From assembly GCA_035235625.1 (NCBI GenBank), contig CP141140.1, positions 50,711,351 through 50,775,350 of the forward strand: DNA of 64,000 nucleotides. Direction: 5' to 3'. Below the pieces are notes generated by a model. It made no database searches, had not been told where the DNA came from, and saw only the letters and a program-made list of their open reading frames with translations. The DNA is from Saururus chinensis. Taxonomy: Eukaryota; Streptophyta; Magnoliopsida; Piperales; Saururaceae. Below, piece by piece: positions 12,480 to 25,000 of the stretch. The translations under genes and the position numbers were made by a program. The number at the start of each line of letters is the position of its first letter. Position 1 is the first letter of the stretch.

Positions 12480-12481
<2 letters not shown>

Positions 12482-12534
<53 letters not shown>

Positions 12535-12557
12535 TATGTATATATATATGTATGTAG

Positions 12558-12589
<32 letters not shown>

Positions 12590-12598
12590 GTAAACATT
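12482..12598. repeat. TA/TATG microsatellite
   Basis: A long TA run from 12482 to about 12531 passes into TATG- and TAGA-interrupted TA repeats up to about 12598. Open frames here on both strands are pure dipeptide artefacts. Confidence 0.95.
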
Positions 12599-12989
12599 TT
12601 TACATATGATTAAAAAGTATTTTATATGGGTCATCCAAAGACTAAAAAAGTACTTCATACCATCCAACAATTAAGAAATATCACATACAGTAATTCAACG
12701 ATTAGAAAATATATCATACATCAATCTTTGTATAACCAGAATCATATTAACATTACATAAATAAACCATATCAACGTTCCATATATCCATATGTTCAATC
12801 AATAGACTCTCTCAAGATCTCAGCTGCCATTTGTAGTCTTAAATGATGGGATATGTCTTCCTGGCGTAGTTGGTAAAAAAAAAAGTTGTGATAACTACCC
12901 TTGTTAATAATCAAATGAACAAATTATGAAGCATATAAATAGAGTAAAATTTGGCTCATATACCTAAGTGTAGTCAACTGACAACTAAG

Positions 12990-13410
12990 ATCTTGAGAGC
13001 GCCTTGTTTTCATAAAATTTTGTTTTGGTTCTTATTGGAACTACCTGAAGCTGAGCTAAGATGCAGCCCTAAGAGCGCCTTGTTTTCATGATCTTGGGTA
13101 CTTGGCTTCACAGTGAAAGTCAGTTGTGTTTGGTTCTTAAAGCTCCGATGTGGTGTTCTTCACCTATGAAATCAATGAAACTTGCTTCAAATATTCAATT
13201 CAGTTTTATGTTTGGTTTCAATTGAATAAAACATATGATTGTGTTAGACCTATGCATTTGTACTCATTCTATAATAAAATTAAATTCATGTCAATATAAA
13301 AGTTGAATAGGGTCCACAGTGGTCAGAGCTTTTCTCATCAATGGTCAAAAAATAGGATTGAGCTTTTTTGTGGCCTAATCCAAAGGTGGATAATAAGGGT
13401 GAATACAAAG
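12990..13410 (+). repeat. Dispersed repeat, copy 1 (partner at 60427-60747)
   Basis: The segment 13070-13407 matches 60427-60747 in direct orientation: AGCGCCTTGTTTTCATGATC, then GTTTGGTTCTTAAAGCTC, then AATCAATGAAACTTGCT, then TGTTTGGTTTCAATTGAATA, then AAAGGTGGATAATAAGGGTG. The opening word GAGCGCCTTGTTTTCAT is also duplicated locally at about 12995 and 13073. No coding sequence is evident, so it is probably a non-autonomous element. Confidence 0.7.
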
Positions 13411-14761
13411 AAGAGGAGCCTTTTGTTTCTATTTGGAGATGGAGCTTAGATTAGATTTTTATCTATTAGTATAATGTGACTAACTTTAAAGTGTACAATT
13501 CTAGTTTACTAACTTGAAAATTTACTAGCATAGTCTTGATTGCTTCAAATTTTGTGCAGCTCTTTTGTAACTCCACCTCTGTCTCTTTTTAATCATATAT
13601 GAGTTTTTTTTTAAATAATAGCTCAATGATCTCTATCCAAGTGTTTTTGTTTAATTATTATGCAACGGAGGTCTAAAATGTATCTAACAAAAAATAATAT
13701 GTTATTCGTCAACGAAGTGGAGTTTTAACTGGTAAGCTACAAATATCAACTAACCGGTGATGAAACAGGTAATGGTTAACTGGTAAGCTGGATGGGTAAC
13801 GGTAAAGAAACGGTTATCGAATAGATTATACCGTTTGGGTGATAGAACAGTTATTGGGTAAATATCTAAGAAACAGTTATGGTGATGAAACTTGAAAGAA
13901 GTCTTACTCACACCATAACCAGTCCACTGACAGCCCTGAAGAGCACAAATGCAAAACATAAAAGTTACATAAGCGTCGCAGCACAATATAGACTAAATTC
14001 ACATAATATATGACGCATAATCATAACAACCTTAAGATCTTCAAAGCTGATGCTATCAGATGAAAACTATCTCCATTGCAATCCACCTTGAACCGCTATC
14101 TCTATATAATCGGCCTGACACTATTAGGTAAGAATTGATCATTGCCTCCTACTAGAGGGAGAAGAAGAACAAACAAATACGACTGCTTCCAAAGGGGACA
14201 ACAACAAAGATCCATGCCAATGCAAAGCGGTTGTGCACACACCTATTACTGCAGAAGGGAATTAATCTCATACTCCAAAAGCCTCAAACCAGCCGTTCAG
14301 TATACAAGTAAGGCACCGTAAAGAGGAAAGTGACGGTCAACTCTGTAGTAGACCTCAACCCATCATCCACAAACCTAGTGTGGCCAAACTTGGCACGCCC
14401 ATGGAGGATTTTTCTTTTTTATGGTACTGCACCCGCTCAGAAGTTGGCAAAGTATAAGAGGACCAGCATTGATTGAAGATCCCACGGGGTGGGGTCAGCG
14501 TTTGGGAGGTCAATCCAACAGTTTAATGAAACGTTCACATGAACCAAGAAAACATTCTCTAAGGGGGAACAAAAAAAAAAGAAAGATACCTAAACAACGA
14601 ACCTGAGCACAAGAACATTCCAAACACAGCGGATCATCCCCGTAAAGTGTCATGTTTTGATCAAACTAATACCGTCTTAAAAAAGTTATATATTTAAGTT
14701 ATCCTATATCACTCGTGAGGTTCAAGAATTACCCTTCTCTATAAAAAAAAGGCTGATAAAA
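13411..14761. other. No recognisable gene
   Basis: Contains a stretch rich in GGTAA/GGTTAAC words (13725-13870) and moderately GC-richer sequence at 13900-14640 with no credible ORF. The latter could be non-coding or far 3' transcript sequence from the minus strand, but I see nothing decisive. Confidence 0.4.
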
Positions 14762-14994
14762 AATATTTTTTAAAAGGAAAAAGTTAATATAAGCCCCAGC
14801 TCACATGCGTCGGCGTACGCCCGGGCTCATTGAGCCGTCGGATTTATATCCGACGGCCCGTCAAACTCACGGATTAAAAGCCCCGTGAGTTTAATGGCCG
14901 TCGGATATAAATCTAACGGCTCAATAAGTCCGAACATACACCGATGCACGTAAACCCAGACTCATATAAACGGGACTCTTTTTAAAAATATACA
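14762..14994. mobile_element. Foldback MITE-like element (long hairpin)
   Basis: The left arm (14762-14872) and right arm (14881-14994) are inverted copies over roughly 100 bp around a very short loop. Arm differences are mostly C/T and G/A transitions. Nested inside the left arm is a near-perfect palindrome at 14834-14857 (GCCGTCGGAT and ATCCGACGGC around TTAT), with a diverged counterpart in the right arm at about 14897-14920. It lies about 500 bp past the SPT6 stop codon. Confidence 0.8.
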
Positions 14995-15490
14995 TAAAAA
15001 TTAACTAAGAAAGAACAAAGTAGTTATCAACCTAGCATCTCTTGTTGAGTGAGAGAGATGGGAACCATCATTTTTTTCAAAAGGATCAGGCTCCATTCAG
15101 AATCCCATGGACTACAAATTTTCAACTGTCACAAAGGGAGTTTCCAATAGGGCCAAAAACTAAATCACTCGTCAGTGTGCAATCCCATCTTAGCTGCGCA
15201 AGTATGTGGGCAAAGACCCACTAAATTTGACAGAAAGAAAAAACCCAAGGAAAAATAATTGCGCACGTTTGAGGACTAACTGATAGAAGCTTTGCTTCTG
15301 AAGCATTCAAAGGAACAGAATTTCTATTGGTGAGAAGATATACAATTAATTACAGATAACACTTGACAATTAGCTCGACTACACAATAACGCACTTTAAC
15401 ATAAGCTGTTACAGCTCCAATGTCCATGATCGCAAAAAAAGTCACCCTAGCCTTGGTACATCAAAAGAGCCAGAGCGCAAATATTCACTG
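14995..15490 (-). other. 3' flank / probable 3' UTR of the SPT6-like gene
   Basis: Non-coding on both strands. No canonical AATAAA was found on the minus strand close behind the stop. Plant genes often use variant signals, so the polyadenylation site cannot be placed. Confidence 0.4.
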
Positions 15491-16053
15491 TCACCAACCG
15501 CCACCGCTATTGCCACCTCCCCCCCAACCACCATTGCCAGAGTCATCCCCCTTTGGTCCACCCCATGCAGTATTTGTAGTGGTACCAACATTACCAGAAC
15601 CCCAACCACCACTGCCACCACCCCAACCATCACCGGCACCAGCACCGGCACTGGCACCGGCACCAACACCACTAGCGGCACCACTAGCACCATCACCAGT
15701 GCTCCGGCCACCATTTCCACCATCTTTGTTTCCTGTGCCCCAATTACCACCAGTGCTACCATCACGAGCTGCACCTGCAGCCCCCCAACCATCAGATCCA
15801 ATATCTTGTTTGGCACTGCCCCAAGCTCCGTCACCACCATGATTCCCACTGTTCCAGTTGCTGCCACCACTCCAGTCACCATTTTCACCGTCACCACCCC
15901 AACGGCTATTATGTAGACCATTGCCACTTTCACTGTTGCTCCAGCCCCCACCAATTTCAGAATTCCGCCTGTCATTCCCACTATTGTGGTCCACTTTATC
16001 ATTGTGGGACCCACCACGGCCTCGGCCATGACCATTCCTGTAATCATTTCTAC
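15491..16053 (-). other. Last exon of the SPT6-like gene: WG/GW-rich (AGO-hook-like) tail
   Basis: This exon encodes about 187 residues, mostly Gly, Asn, Ser and Ala, with roughly a dozen Trp residues next to Gly (SRWGGDG, GAWGSAK, DGWGAAG, GNWGTGN, GGWGSGN, AWGGPKG). It begins with an RG-rich patch (GHGRGRGG) and ends GGGNSGGGW. In plant SPT5L/KTF1 such repeats bind Argonaute proteins. Their role in SPT6L is less settled. A low-complexity GAGAGAGDG stretch near the middle suggests repeat slippage. The overlapping long frames (minus 15442-16113, plus 15420-15842) are shadows of the repetitive codons. Confidence 0.9.
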
Positions 16054-19000
16054 CTGTAATGTTTGCACAATAAAGGTCAGCGGTTTGTGAATACAAATTA
16101 CCATATTTTGCATCAGAAAACTAACTTTGAAGTCCTAATATTCGAGACATGATACCAGCAGCTTAAGCCATTGATGATTGTAAAGCTAATTATATCAGAA
16201 ACTCATCTTCCCAATCAACTGAAAAAGACACATCTGGATTCAACATAATAAAGATATACATTGCTCCACCTAACCACCAAAAGGAGGGGAAAAGTGAAAC
16301 AAATAAAATTATCCAAAATATATATAGCAATCCCTTAATCATGTCGGAATAGCCAACTTGTTTTGCTTGAGGCGCTGCATCAACTGAATCAAATTTGGTT
16401 GTCTACTAAAATATTAAATTCCTCAACTTATATAATTGTTAAAAGAAAGTGAAAGAATACAAAGAATCTAATTCTATTCTGAAATTTTACTTGGGCATAG
16501 AACTGAATACAAAGAATTCAATTCAATTCTGTGTTAAAATTAATGTTTCTTCATAACATACATCAGATAATAAATTGTCAAGACTTATCAGAGAATGTGA
16601 AATCTTCAGCCATGAAGATTAATAATTGCTGGCAATAAGAACCGCAACACTGACAAGCTTTGTACATGATCAGTTTTTAATCAAAAACATCAAAGCAAAG
16701 GCTAATAATCCTTGCTGGCAATAAGAACCGCATCACCAAAACATTTTCTACACGATCACTTTTAATCAAAAACATAAAAGCAACTCACATGTCAGTATAA
16801 AACTATATTTTATAATTAATTGGCCCAAGGACTCAAAATCACCATATTCCATAACTACAACCACGTCCTATCATCAGGTTCAGCTCAGATTTCATTACAG
16901 CCGCCACCTTCTTTTAGCCAAATTCAATTCAGATGTCATCAAAAAACAAATTTTCAACCCAAATCCAAGATAACATATGAAACTGCAGTTTATTTTCCAA
17001 CGCTCGACCTTTGCAGCCTCACCCAATTCAATGATAAATTTGAAGATTCAGTTTCAAGCAAAATGCTAATGCTAACACATATCAAAGGAAAGAAATTGAA
17101 GAATCTAATATTAAGGAACATAATATAAGTAAATATTAAAGAGACATTTAAGTGACTCATACTATAAGTATTAACTACGACATAACAGAGAGGTGGCCCC
17201 CTTCTTGATTCCAATGAAGTATTTAATGTAATTCCAACTCCATTCTGCCTCCATTTAAGGACAACTGACTCTAGGTCTCCAACCACTGTCATGGTCCGGT
17301 CCAAGTACAAGACATCCTTTACCCAACCTATTTATTTTCGACTACGCGTTAGCAAAAAAACAACCACCACGTACAATCACCCACATGAGACTTATAAATG
17401 TGGTAAAGAACCTAGATGCAGAAAATACATTCCAGGTGCTACATCTTTTCTTGTCAGGAGGTACAAAGTGTAATGTGTTTGGTTTCTATGACTTCATTAT
17501 TGTATGAAAACAGAATAGCACACAAACATCATTTAAATTATCACATGGAGAAGCCCTTTCCTATATAAACTATAATTTCAAAACTAGAGATGCTTTGACT
17601 GCAACCTAAACCAATGCCATACATCAGCTAGAAGAGAATTAGTCCAAACCCAAGAATTGCACTGCATCCACAAAAATATTGCCCAGAAACATGCACAAAT
17701 AATGCCAACACCACTTACCAGTTCTCAAACCAGGTGTTGACGACCTGTCACCATCTGAATGCATACTTCCCCTCCAACGACCACCACTATTAGCAGGACC
17801 ACTGTTCCAGCCTCCAGTTGCAGGGCTTCTCATAGGAACTCTAGCTGCAGCAGTTGATGCACTTTCTGACCATGGAGGTTGATCGTTGATATGCTTCTGG
17901 AAGTATGCCACCAGTCGGTCTATGTTATCAAACCAATGCTTCCGGAACTTAAAGCCCTTAGGGTAGAGACCTATGTACTCGTGATGAGGATTTGTACTCC
18001 GAATATACGAAAGTATGAAAGTTCCAGGATGTTCATGAGATATTCCTATGCAGTAAACTATCCTCATAGGATACTCTGCTTTCTCTGTTCTCAGAAGCTC
18101 ATCTATTTCTGCTTTTGTCCCACGCTTAAATTTGCGGTATTCAAGCATATTCTTCAACTGAGCTACAAGAGGGTCAACATAGCGATCCATCACCTGTGCG
18201 GATAGATACACAAACATATGCACATAAAGATCACACTAAGAGAAAAGATGTTAAAAATACATGTATGGACAAAAACTTAGCAATAAAAGCATAAGAACAA
18301 ACATGTCTCACATAAATTGAACATCAGTTGCATCCAATACAAGCACAAGGATACCTATAATTAAAATAGTTTACTTAACAAGAACAAGTTAACTCGTGAA
18401 AGTTTAGCAAATAAGCAACAATTGGACTAATACATATCACGAAAATAAACTCTTCCAAAGCAAATAATATGGATATAGAAACAATAAGGAGGCTACCATG
18501 CCTTGCGGGCTTCTAGTACTCGTAATAACAAATCAACATTTGAAACAAAAGCTATAGGAAACCTATTGGAAACAAAAAATAAACGAAGACTTGAAGGAAT
18601 CTCAACCTCATCCAGATCCTCAAAGGTGTCATCCCCTATCCTCAGTGTTTTCCCGAGACGGAGCAAGCTAGTTATGTCTTTATGGTCTTTATCACCTTCA
18701 GCAATATCCTTGTGAGCATATACCCCATCATACACTTTCAGAGTTAACGTCAAATAAGATGGTCCTCTGGAACTTGGCCTAATGATGCTCTCACCAACAT
18801 CCTTGTCAGACAAAAACTATCAAAGACAAACAAGAAAAAAAAATCAAAATTCATATAAAGATAATGGGATCATAGTAATCATCAAAATCATCAGCCGGAT
18901 AGAGAATTATTGCCAATAGTTCATATGTGATCAAATCTGAATTTATGCATTTAAAAAAGAAAACAGAGAGATCCACCACCTCTATTGCTTCATCAGCTGT

Positions 19001-22000
19001 CAAATTTTGGAAACGAGGATGGACAATCATCCTTGGCTTAAAGTGTTTTTTGGCAAGCTGCTTCTCTTTAAAGGCCTTCTCCTTCTCACTTTGTACAATG
19101 CTAGCTCGTTCCTGATAGTAAGGATCCTTTCTAGGTTCCTGCCCATTATCGTCTTCATATTGCTTATTCCACATCCAATCTTTGTGCACTAGATTCACGA
19201 AGAACCTATCTTTACGAACTCTATCTATCTTCAAGGTTAGAATAGTGCCTTCTGAAAGTCCTTCAGGATCTATATCACGAAGGTGCTTTATGTTAATCAA
19301 ACCTGTCAGACCTGAATCTAGAACACATGTTATGCGCTCAGGTTGAACCCTCCGAACAGTGGCCTGTACAAGTCTTCCTTTAGCTAGTGTCTCATCAGTT
19401 TCCCCAGAAATCATTGAAAATACTTCATCTTGACTTGGTTCAGAATAAGGGGTACGGCCATCCTTAAACCCATGCAGCAGCTCCATCTTTATATCAAAGA
19501 GAGTTTCCCTTTTCCGAGCATGAAGCCGTTCTTCGACACTCTTAGCATATTCATCAACATCAAGAACTTTTAACAATTTGGGCTGCTCACGGACATGTTC
19601 AATTGCCATCTCCTGAACATCATCATCCATATCATTTTGATCCTCTTGGACATCTTCCTCATAAACATCTTTCGCCATATTTTTTGCCAGATCATATGAT
19701 TCGGGATGAATTCTCGTGTCATCTAACAAGTCAATAAGTTGACTACTAGTGGCTGCTAACCCACTCCGACGGACACGCAAAAAACCAACTGCATTAATAA
19801 ATACCTTTTTTTTCATAACCCCACTCATTGGGATCTCTTTCCGGCTGAAAATTGCTCCTGTCCTTACCAGTGCTCTTTGCAAACCATATGCTTTACGAGG
19901 CCCAAGCCCAGAAACAAATTGCAGAGGAGCAAAAAGCCATTCATGACTAGCAGCCAAATTTATATCAACTCCAACATGGTTGGAAGCATCAATCATTATC
20001 TCCTCAATCATCACATATTTCTCATCAGGGGTAAGAAAGTCCTCACATGAAGTGAGCTTCCATGATAATATCTCTCTGCCAGGTCCACAGAGGGTTGCAA
20101 TCATAGCCAATGGATTTTGAAGATAACGACCAAGTGCAACAGCTCGCTTGACAATGCCTGAATAAACATAAACACCATTAAAAGAACAAATTTGCTCTGC
20201 AGTAAAATACACAATAATTATGGAGATATACCTGGTTGCCCAGGCAGCTGATCTGAAGAAATTCGTGAATTTTCATAGAGGCGCGGAATGGACTCATCCC
20301 CATAAAAAACATTGATCATATCTATGTCTGGATAAATTTCTTTTGCATGGTACTCAAAAAAGTTAAAAATTTCCTGCCAAAGAAAGACACATTAAAAATC
20401 AAAGCAACAAATACTTATTATCCATCACTTATTAGCCCCCTCATAATCCACTCTCGCTTCCCTAACACTGGAAAATGTTCAGTGTCACCCAACACTGACA
20501 CTGCATCAGCTGATGATGAGGAGATGTGGACAGATGATAAATAGTCTAATAGGGAGGGATGTATTGCAGCACCAATTTATAGTCATAAGAAAACAAACTG
20601 GAATGAAAATGAAACATGTACAAAAAATCAAGTCAACATCTGTCTGGTCAGATATGCAGCAGAAAAAAAGTAATTTATTTGATCATATAAATTAAGACAA
20701 ACAACAATTTCAGAGAAAAAATTACGGAATGTTAAACACAACGTTATAATAGCAGATACCTGGCAGTCAACAATATGGCACTTTATTAAGCAATCTGTAA
20801 AATTGTAGATGTAGGTATTGTAGAAAAAGAACTATGAAATTACAGATAATACATAATCATGCAATCATGCATTTCATTTTGAAAATAATTATTTTTTGTT
20901 ATACTTAGAAAATATAATATAGATAGCATAAACAGAAACAAAATTTACTATAACTGAGATCTACAGAAGGCAATGCAGAAAGGATGGCTCAGAACTCATT
21001 CAAAGGCAACTGTGAAGAAGGCAAACTTCAAAAGTAGATATTTCTACCACATACATGACCTAAACCGTGATATGAAGTAAGATGTTATATCAAATGTGTA
21101 TCAACCACTACCTAATTCATAAGCAATGCTTTCCTGCAGAGATAGGTTGTAGGCACAGCAGAGAGAGGAGCTTTATGCTAGCCAAGCTAGCAAAAACATA
21201 TTTACAATTATGGACTAAATTCTCAGAGCCAAGAAAAAAAAGAGTTACTGATGCTAGCCAACAAAATTTATGATAAGCAGGAATGAACAAACAAAATATT
21301 TCAGCACCAAAAATTGAACAATCTCAATGAATGCATTTGGCCTTTTATATTTACATTGATGATCAACACTAAATAGAGACAATTAAAGAGGAAAAGAGAA
21401 TGACTTATACAGAAAGTTAGCTTCAGAAGTTCACAAAAACATGGAATGAATACCTCAAAAATATCATCCTTCAGACGCGTACAAGATAAATTTGCAGCAC
21501 CAACAACGACAACTTGAGGCTGGTAATCAGTAAAGAATTTGAGGAGACGCTCTTGGTCATTCTTCCTGCGCTGCTGGTCATTGATATTCTTGGAATGAAG
21601 ACTGATGGAGCCGGCATATAACACATCCAGCACTTCTCCTGAAGAATCCAACATCACAAAAGTGGTAGCTGGGTTCCCAGGCCCCCAGCAGCAAGCCATG
21701 ACTCTTGCAATAGACTCTTCATCCACATTATTATCCCCATCCTTTGGATGGTATGGTGCAACCGACACCTTATTCCACAACTTCTTCCCATACTCCATCC
21801 GCAGAAAATTCTTGGCCCTCATTGTCAGCAAGGACCGAGCCTCATTTTCCATTGAGGGAAGAAGATATTTAAAGAGAGCATCATTCAAGATAAGCTTCCT
21901 TTGCTCATTCCATAACTGAGCAGATTTGCTGACACCATCACTTAGATATAATTCATTAAAATCATTCAACAACTTGCTTTGAGCGGCTTCCGGCAACTCT

Positions 22001-25000
22001 ATTGTTACTTGAAGGAGCTTCTCTTCCTCAGCTTTTTGAATAAGAAGCCATTGTTCATCCTTAAATTCAGAGAGTGGTTTGTTGAGCAACCACTTGATGC
22101 CAGCAAACTGATGGAAGGAATCAATTGCAGTATTACCATCTGACATTGGGCTTGTTGAGACAACAGCTTTCTCCATGAAGATGCTCCTCACATGTTTTTT
22201 AATGCAAGGTTCTTTACTAATCTCCAATGCAGCCTGTATCAAGCAAATTGCCAAGATAAAAAAAAACCACCAAGAAGCAGAAGTTCACTAAACAAGAATG
22301 CTTAGAACTGACTGATAACAACCAATAACATAGTTGTCAAGAATGCTTAGAACTGACTGATAACAACCAATAACATAGTTGTCAAAGGAGCATTGCGTAC
22401 CATGAATCTAGCACCCTTGAGAACTTCTTGAGGAGTCTCAAACGTGCGACAAGTGAAGTTCATTGCAATTTCCTCTGGAGTTTCCTTTGCATCTTCCAAT
22501 TCATCCAGCCGCTGAAGTTGAAAACATAAAATTGGAATTGAATGTTTAAAAAATATAAACAAGGGACATTAGTTTACATATACACATACCATTTGTTCTA
22601 AGGTTAAAATCAAACCAAACTGTTCTGAACTGAAGCCAAATTTTCCAGCAACTTCCCAAAGACCAAGATTCTTGCAAGATGTATAAGGTGTTTTTCGCCC
22701 TGGCCGCTTAAATTGACCTTCTTCCACACCAATTTCACCTTTAGGAAAATGCAAACTAAACTTTGAATCAACATCTTCAACTTCACGTGGTGTCTCAGCC
22801 TTCTCAAGAGAACCTATAATTGATCGATAAAGATCCTTGTTCAAATTCAGCCTCGTTTCATGGTCAATCCTCCGTGATTCTTCTTGAAAGCATTTCTCGT
22901 AATGTATCCGTAATGCCCTTTTCTGCTTCTGAAGAAGCAGCCACTTTCTGTCTAGGTTGTTAACTGCCCAAAGTTTCTGTAATATATAAATACCTATCAA
23001 TTTCTGATTCAACTAAAAACCCTCAAATGCGATGGTCACCAAAATAACTGGAAACAACAAAATTACCCTGTGCCACTTCATTTTTGGTCTCATCTCAGAC
23101 TCCAAAAAGGCTTGATCTGGCTCATCCAACAAGCTAAGGCATAACTCCTTCCGATAAGTAGCTATAAAAGGAATCTAGTGGCATAAGGGAGCACATACAT
23201 TGTCAGACTATCAAAAGCCAGCCAGTTCAAAGTACAAAAGAAAAATTAATCTTACATCAAACTTATGTCCATGTAGCAACCCCAAAACATTTGCAATGTC
23301 TTCCTTGTTAACTTCACCAAGAAGACCCATGTGGCCAAAGAAAGGCGACGTATCAGCTGAAGTAAGCTGGTTATAGATCCAAATGCTCTCCTCCTCGATA
23401 CTTTTATCATCTGTTGGCACAAGACCAGTGATGATCTCAGACAACTGCAACGACAAAGTAAAGCATAAGCCTATGATGTATACTTAATAGTCATAATTGT
23501 CAGGCTAGTGATGAATAACCTGAATCCTTTCAGGAACATCAGTTTCTCGCATCTGTTGATCATCTTTAGTCATATACTTCTCTGACACAATAAAAGGTTC
23601 AAATTCGTCTTCCAGATCTCTCTGGGAATCATCACTCTTCAAGCCTTCCTTCCGTCGCCGTAATATATCATCCACATCGCCGAATATATCATGAGCTTCT
23701 TGTAATGCTGCTGACGATATCCCCCGTGCCTGCCTTGACTTCTTTTTGCTTAATTTTCTCCTTCTGAAAAGGCAATCAAACTTAAGAAGTTCACAAAAAT
23801 AGTTTCATAGACAAAAATGGATGATGCATTGGGTACAAATATAAGCAGCAAATTGATTTTTTTTTCATCAATCAATATATGCTATTCACAAATATGTTGG
23901 TAAGGAACTATACCTAACAGGAGCACCATTCTCATCAATATCATCCTCATCAACAATGAAATCTCTCATTTCATCTTCTTCTCCAATGTCCTCATCTTCC
24001 TCTTCCACTGGTTGTTCCTCTTCCTCAGCAATATCCTCAAGAAGGGCACCTGAGAAGAAGAGGAAGAAGAAGAAGTAAAAGCTTGTATTGAGAAATGAAA
24101 AATATCCTACCCGGGCAGAAATAGATGGACGATAAGTATACAACCTTCATCATCACCAAATAAACTGCGTTTAAGTTTCTCTTCAGCGCTTCTTCCTCCT
24201 CGATCACCTCTACCAACTTCCTCTTCATCAGAAAACCCCGAGGGCTCTTCTTGCTCAGGATCCCTACTGGCCTTTTTTAAACGCTTGAATTTTTTGCTTC
24301 CCTGAGCAGCATCTCCCAAGAAAAAGTTAGGGCATCAAACTTACACAGCAAAGAGCCTCAAAAAGATCCACTCATGAATGCAATACTCACAACTTTAGGC
24401 CGCTGAACATTGATATTATTGTCCTGGAGCAGCTCATAGTCATCTTCGTCCAGAACATAATTTTTTTCTGATTCCCTACACACAAAACAGAAGACACAGT
24501 TGGTAACAAAAAACTTGCAATTTTAAATAATTACAATTAACACAACTCAATACCTTTTTTTCCTTTTCTTCTTTTTATGTTTCTCTTCTTCGTCACTTTC
24601 CTTTTCTTCCTCTCCATCCTGCTCTTCTTCTTCATCTACATCATCTACAATGAAGCCATCCTTTTCGTATTCATCCTGACCATCCTCTGCCACCATAAAA
24701 GCATGCAAAATAAACACATGAGAACATTCAAAATAATAAACATAAGCATAAGCATAAAAGGATCCAATGCAAGACCACATCTTGATAATGAAATCATAAT
24801 AGCCAAATTATATAGACTTATTCCCAATTCATAATTTGATTTAAATTTTGCATTTTTCAATATAGTGTCTAGAGCATACACTTCTAACGAATTAAAGGTG
24901 CTTCTGTCTCAGAAAAGAAGAAAATATTTGAACAAACAATATTTAAAAGAAATATAAAAAATAAATTTAACTGTTAACGGCAGAAGTAGATGCACAGAAC

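Noticed and set aside
12374..12670. Open frames of Tyr/Ile repeats on both strands
   Set aside because: They are translations of a TA microsatellite.
14400..14640. tRNA-like or structured RNA gene
   Set aside because: No cloverleaf, box A/B promoter or known RNA signature could be identified.
15442..16113. 223-residue minus-strand frame and 140-residue plus-strand Pro-rich frame over the SPT6 tail
   Set aside because: Both are out-of-frame readings of the Gly/Trp codon repeats. The true frame joins exon 16 in phase and ends at 15491.
18851..18979. Extension of the SPT6 exon 14 frame past 18980
   Set aside because: It reads through a consensus donor (GAG|GTGGTG) into non-conserved residues. 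The family sequence resumes at 18816.
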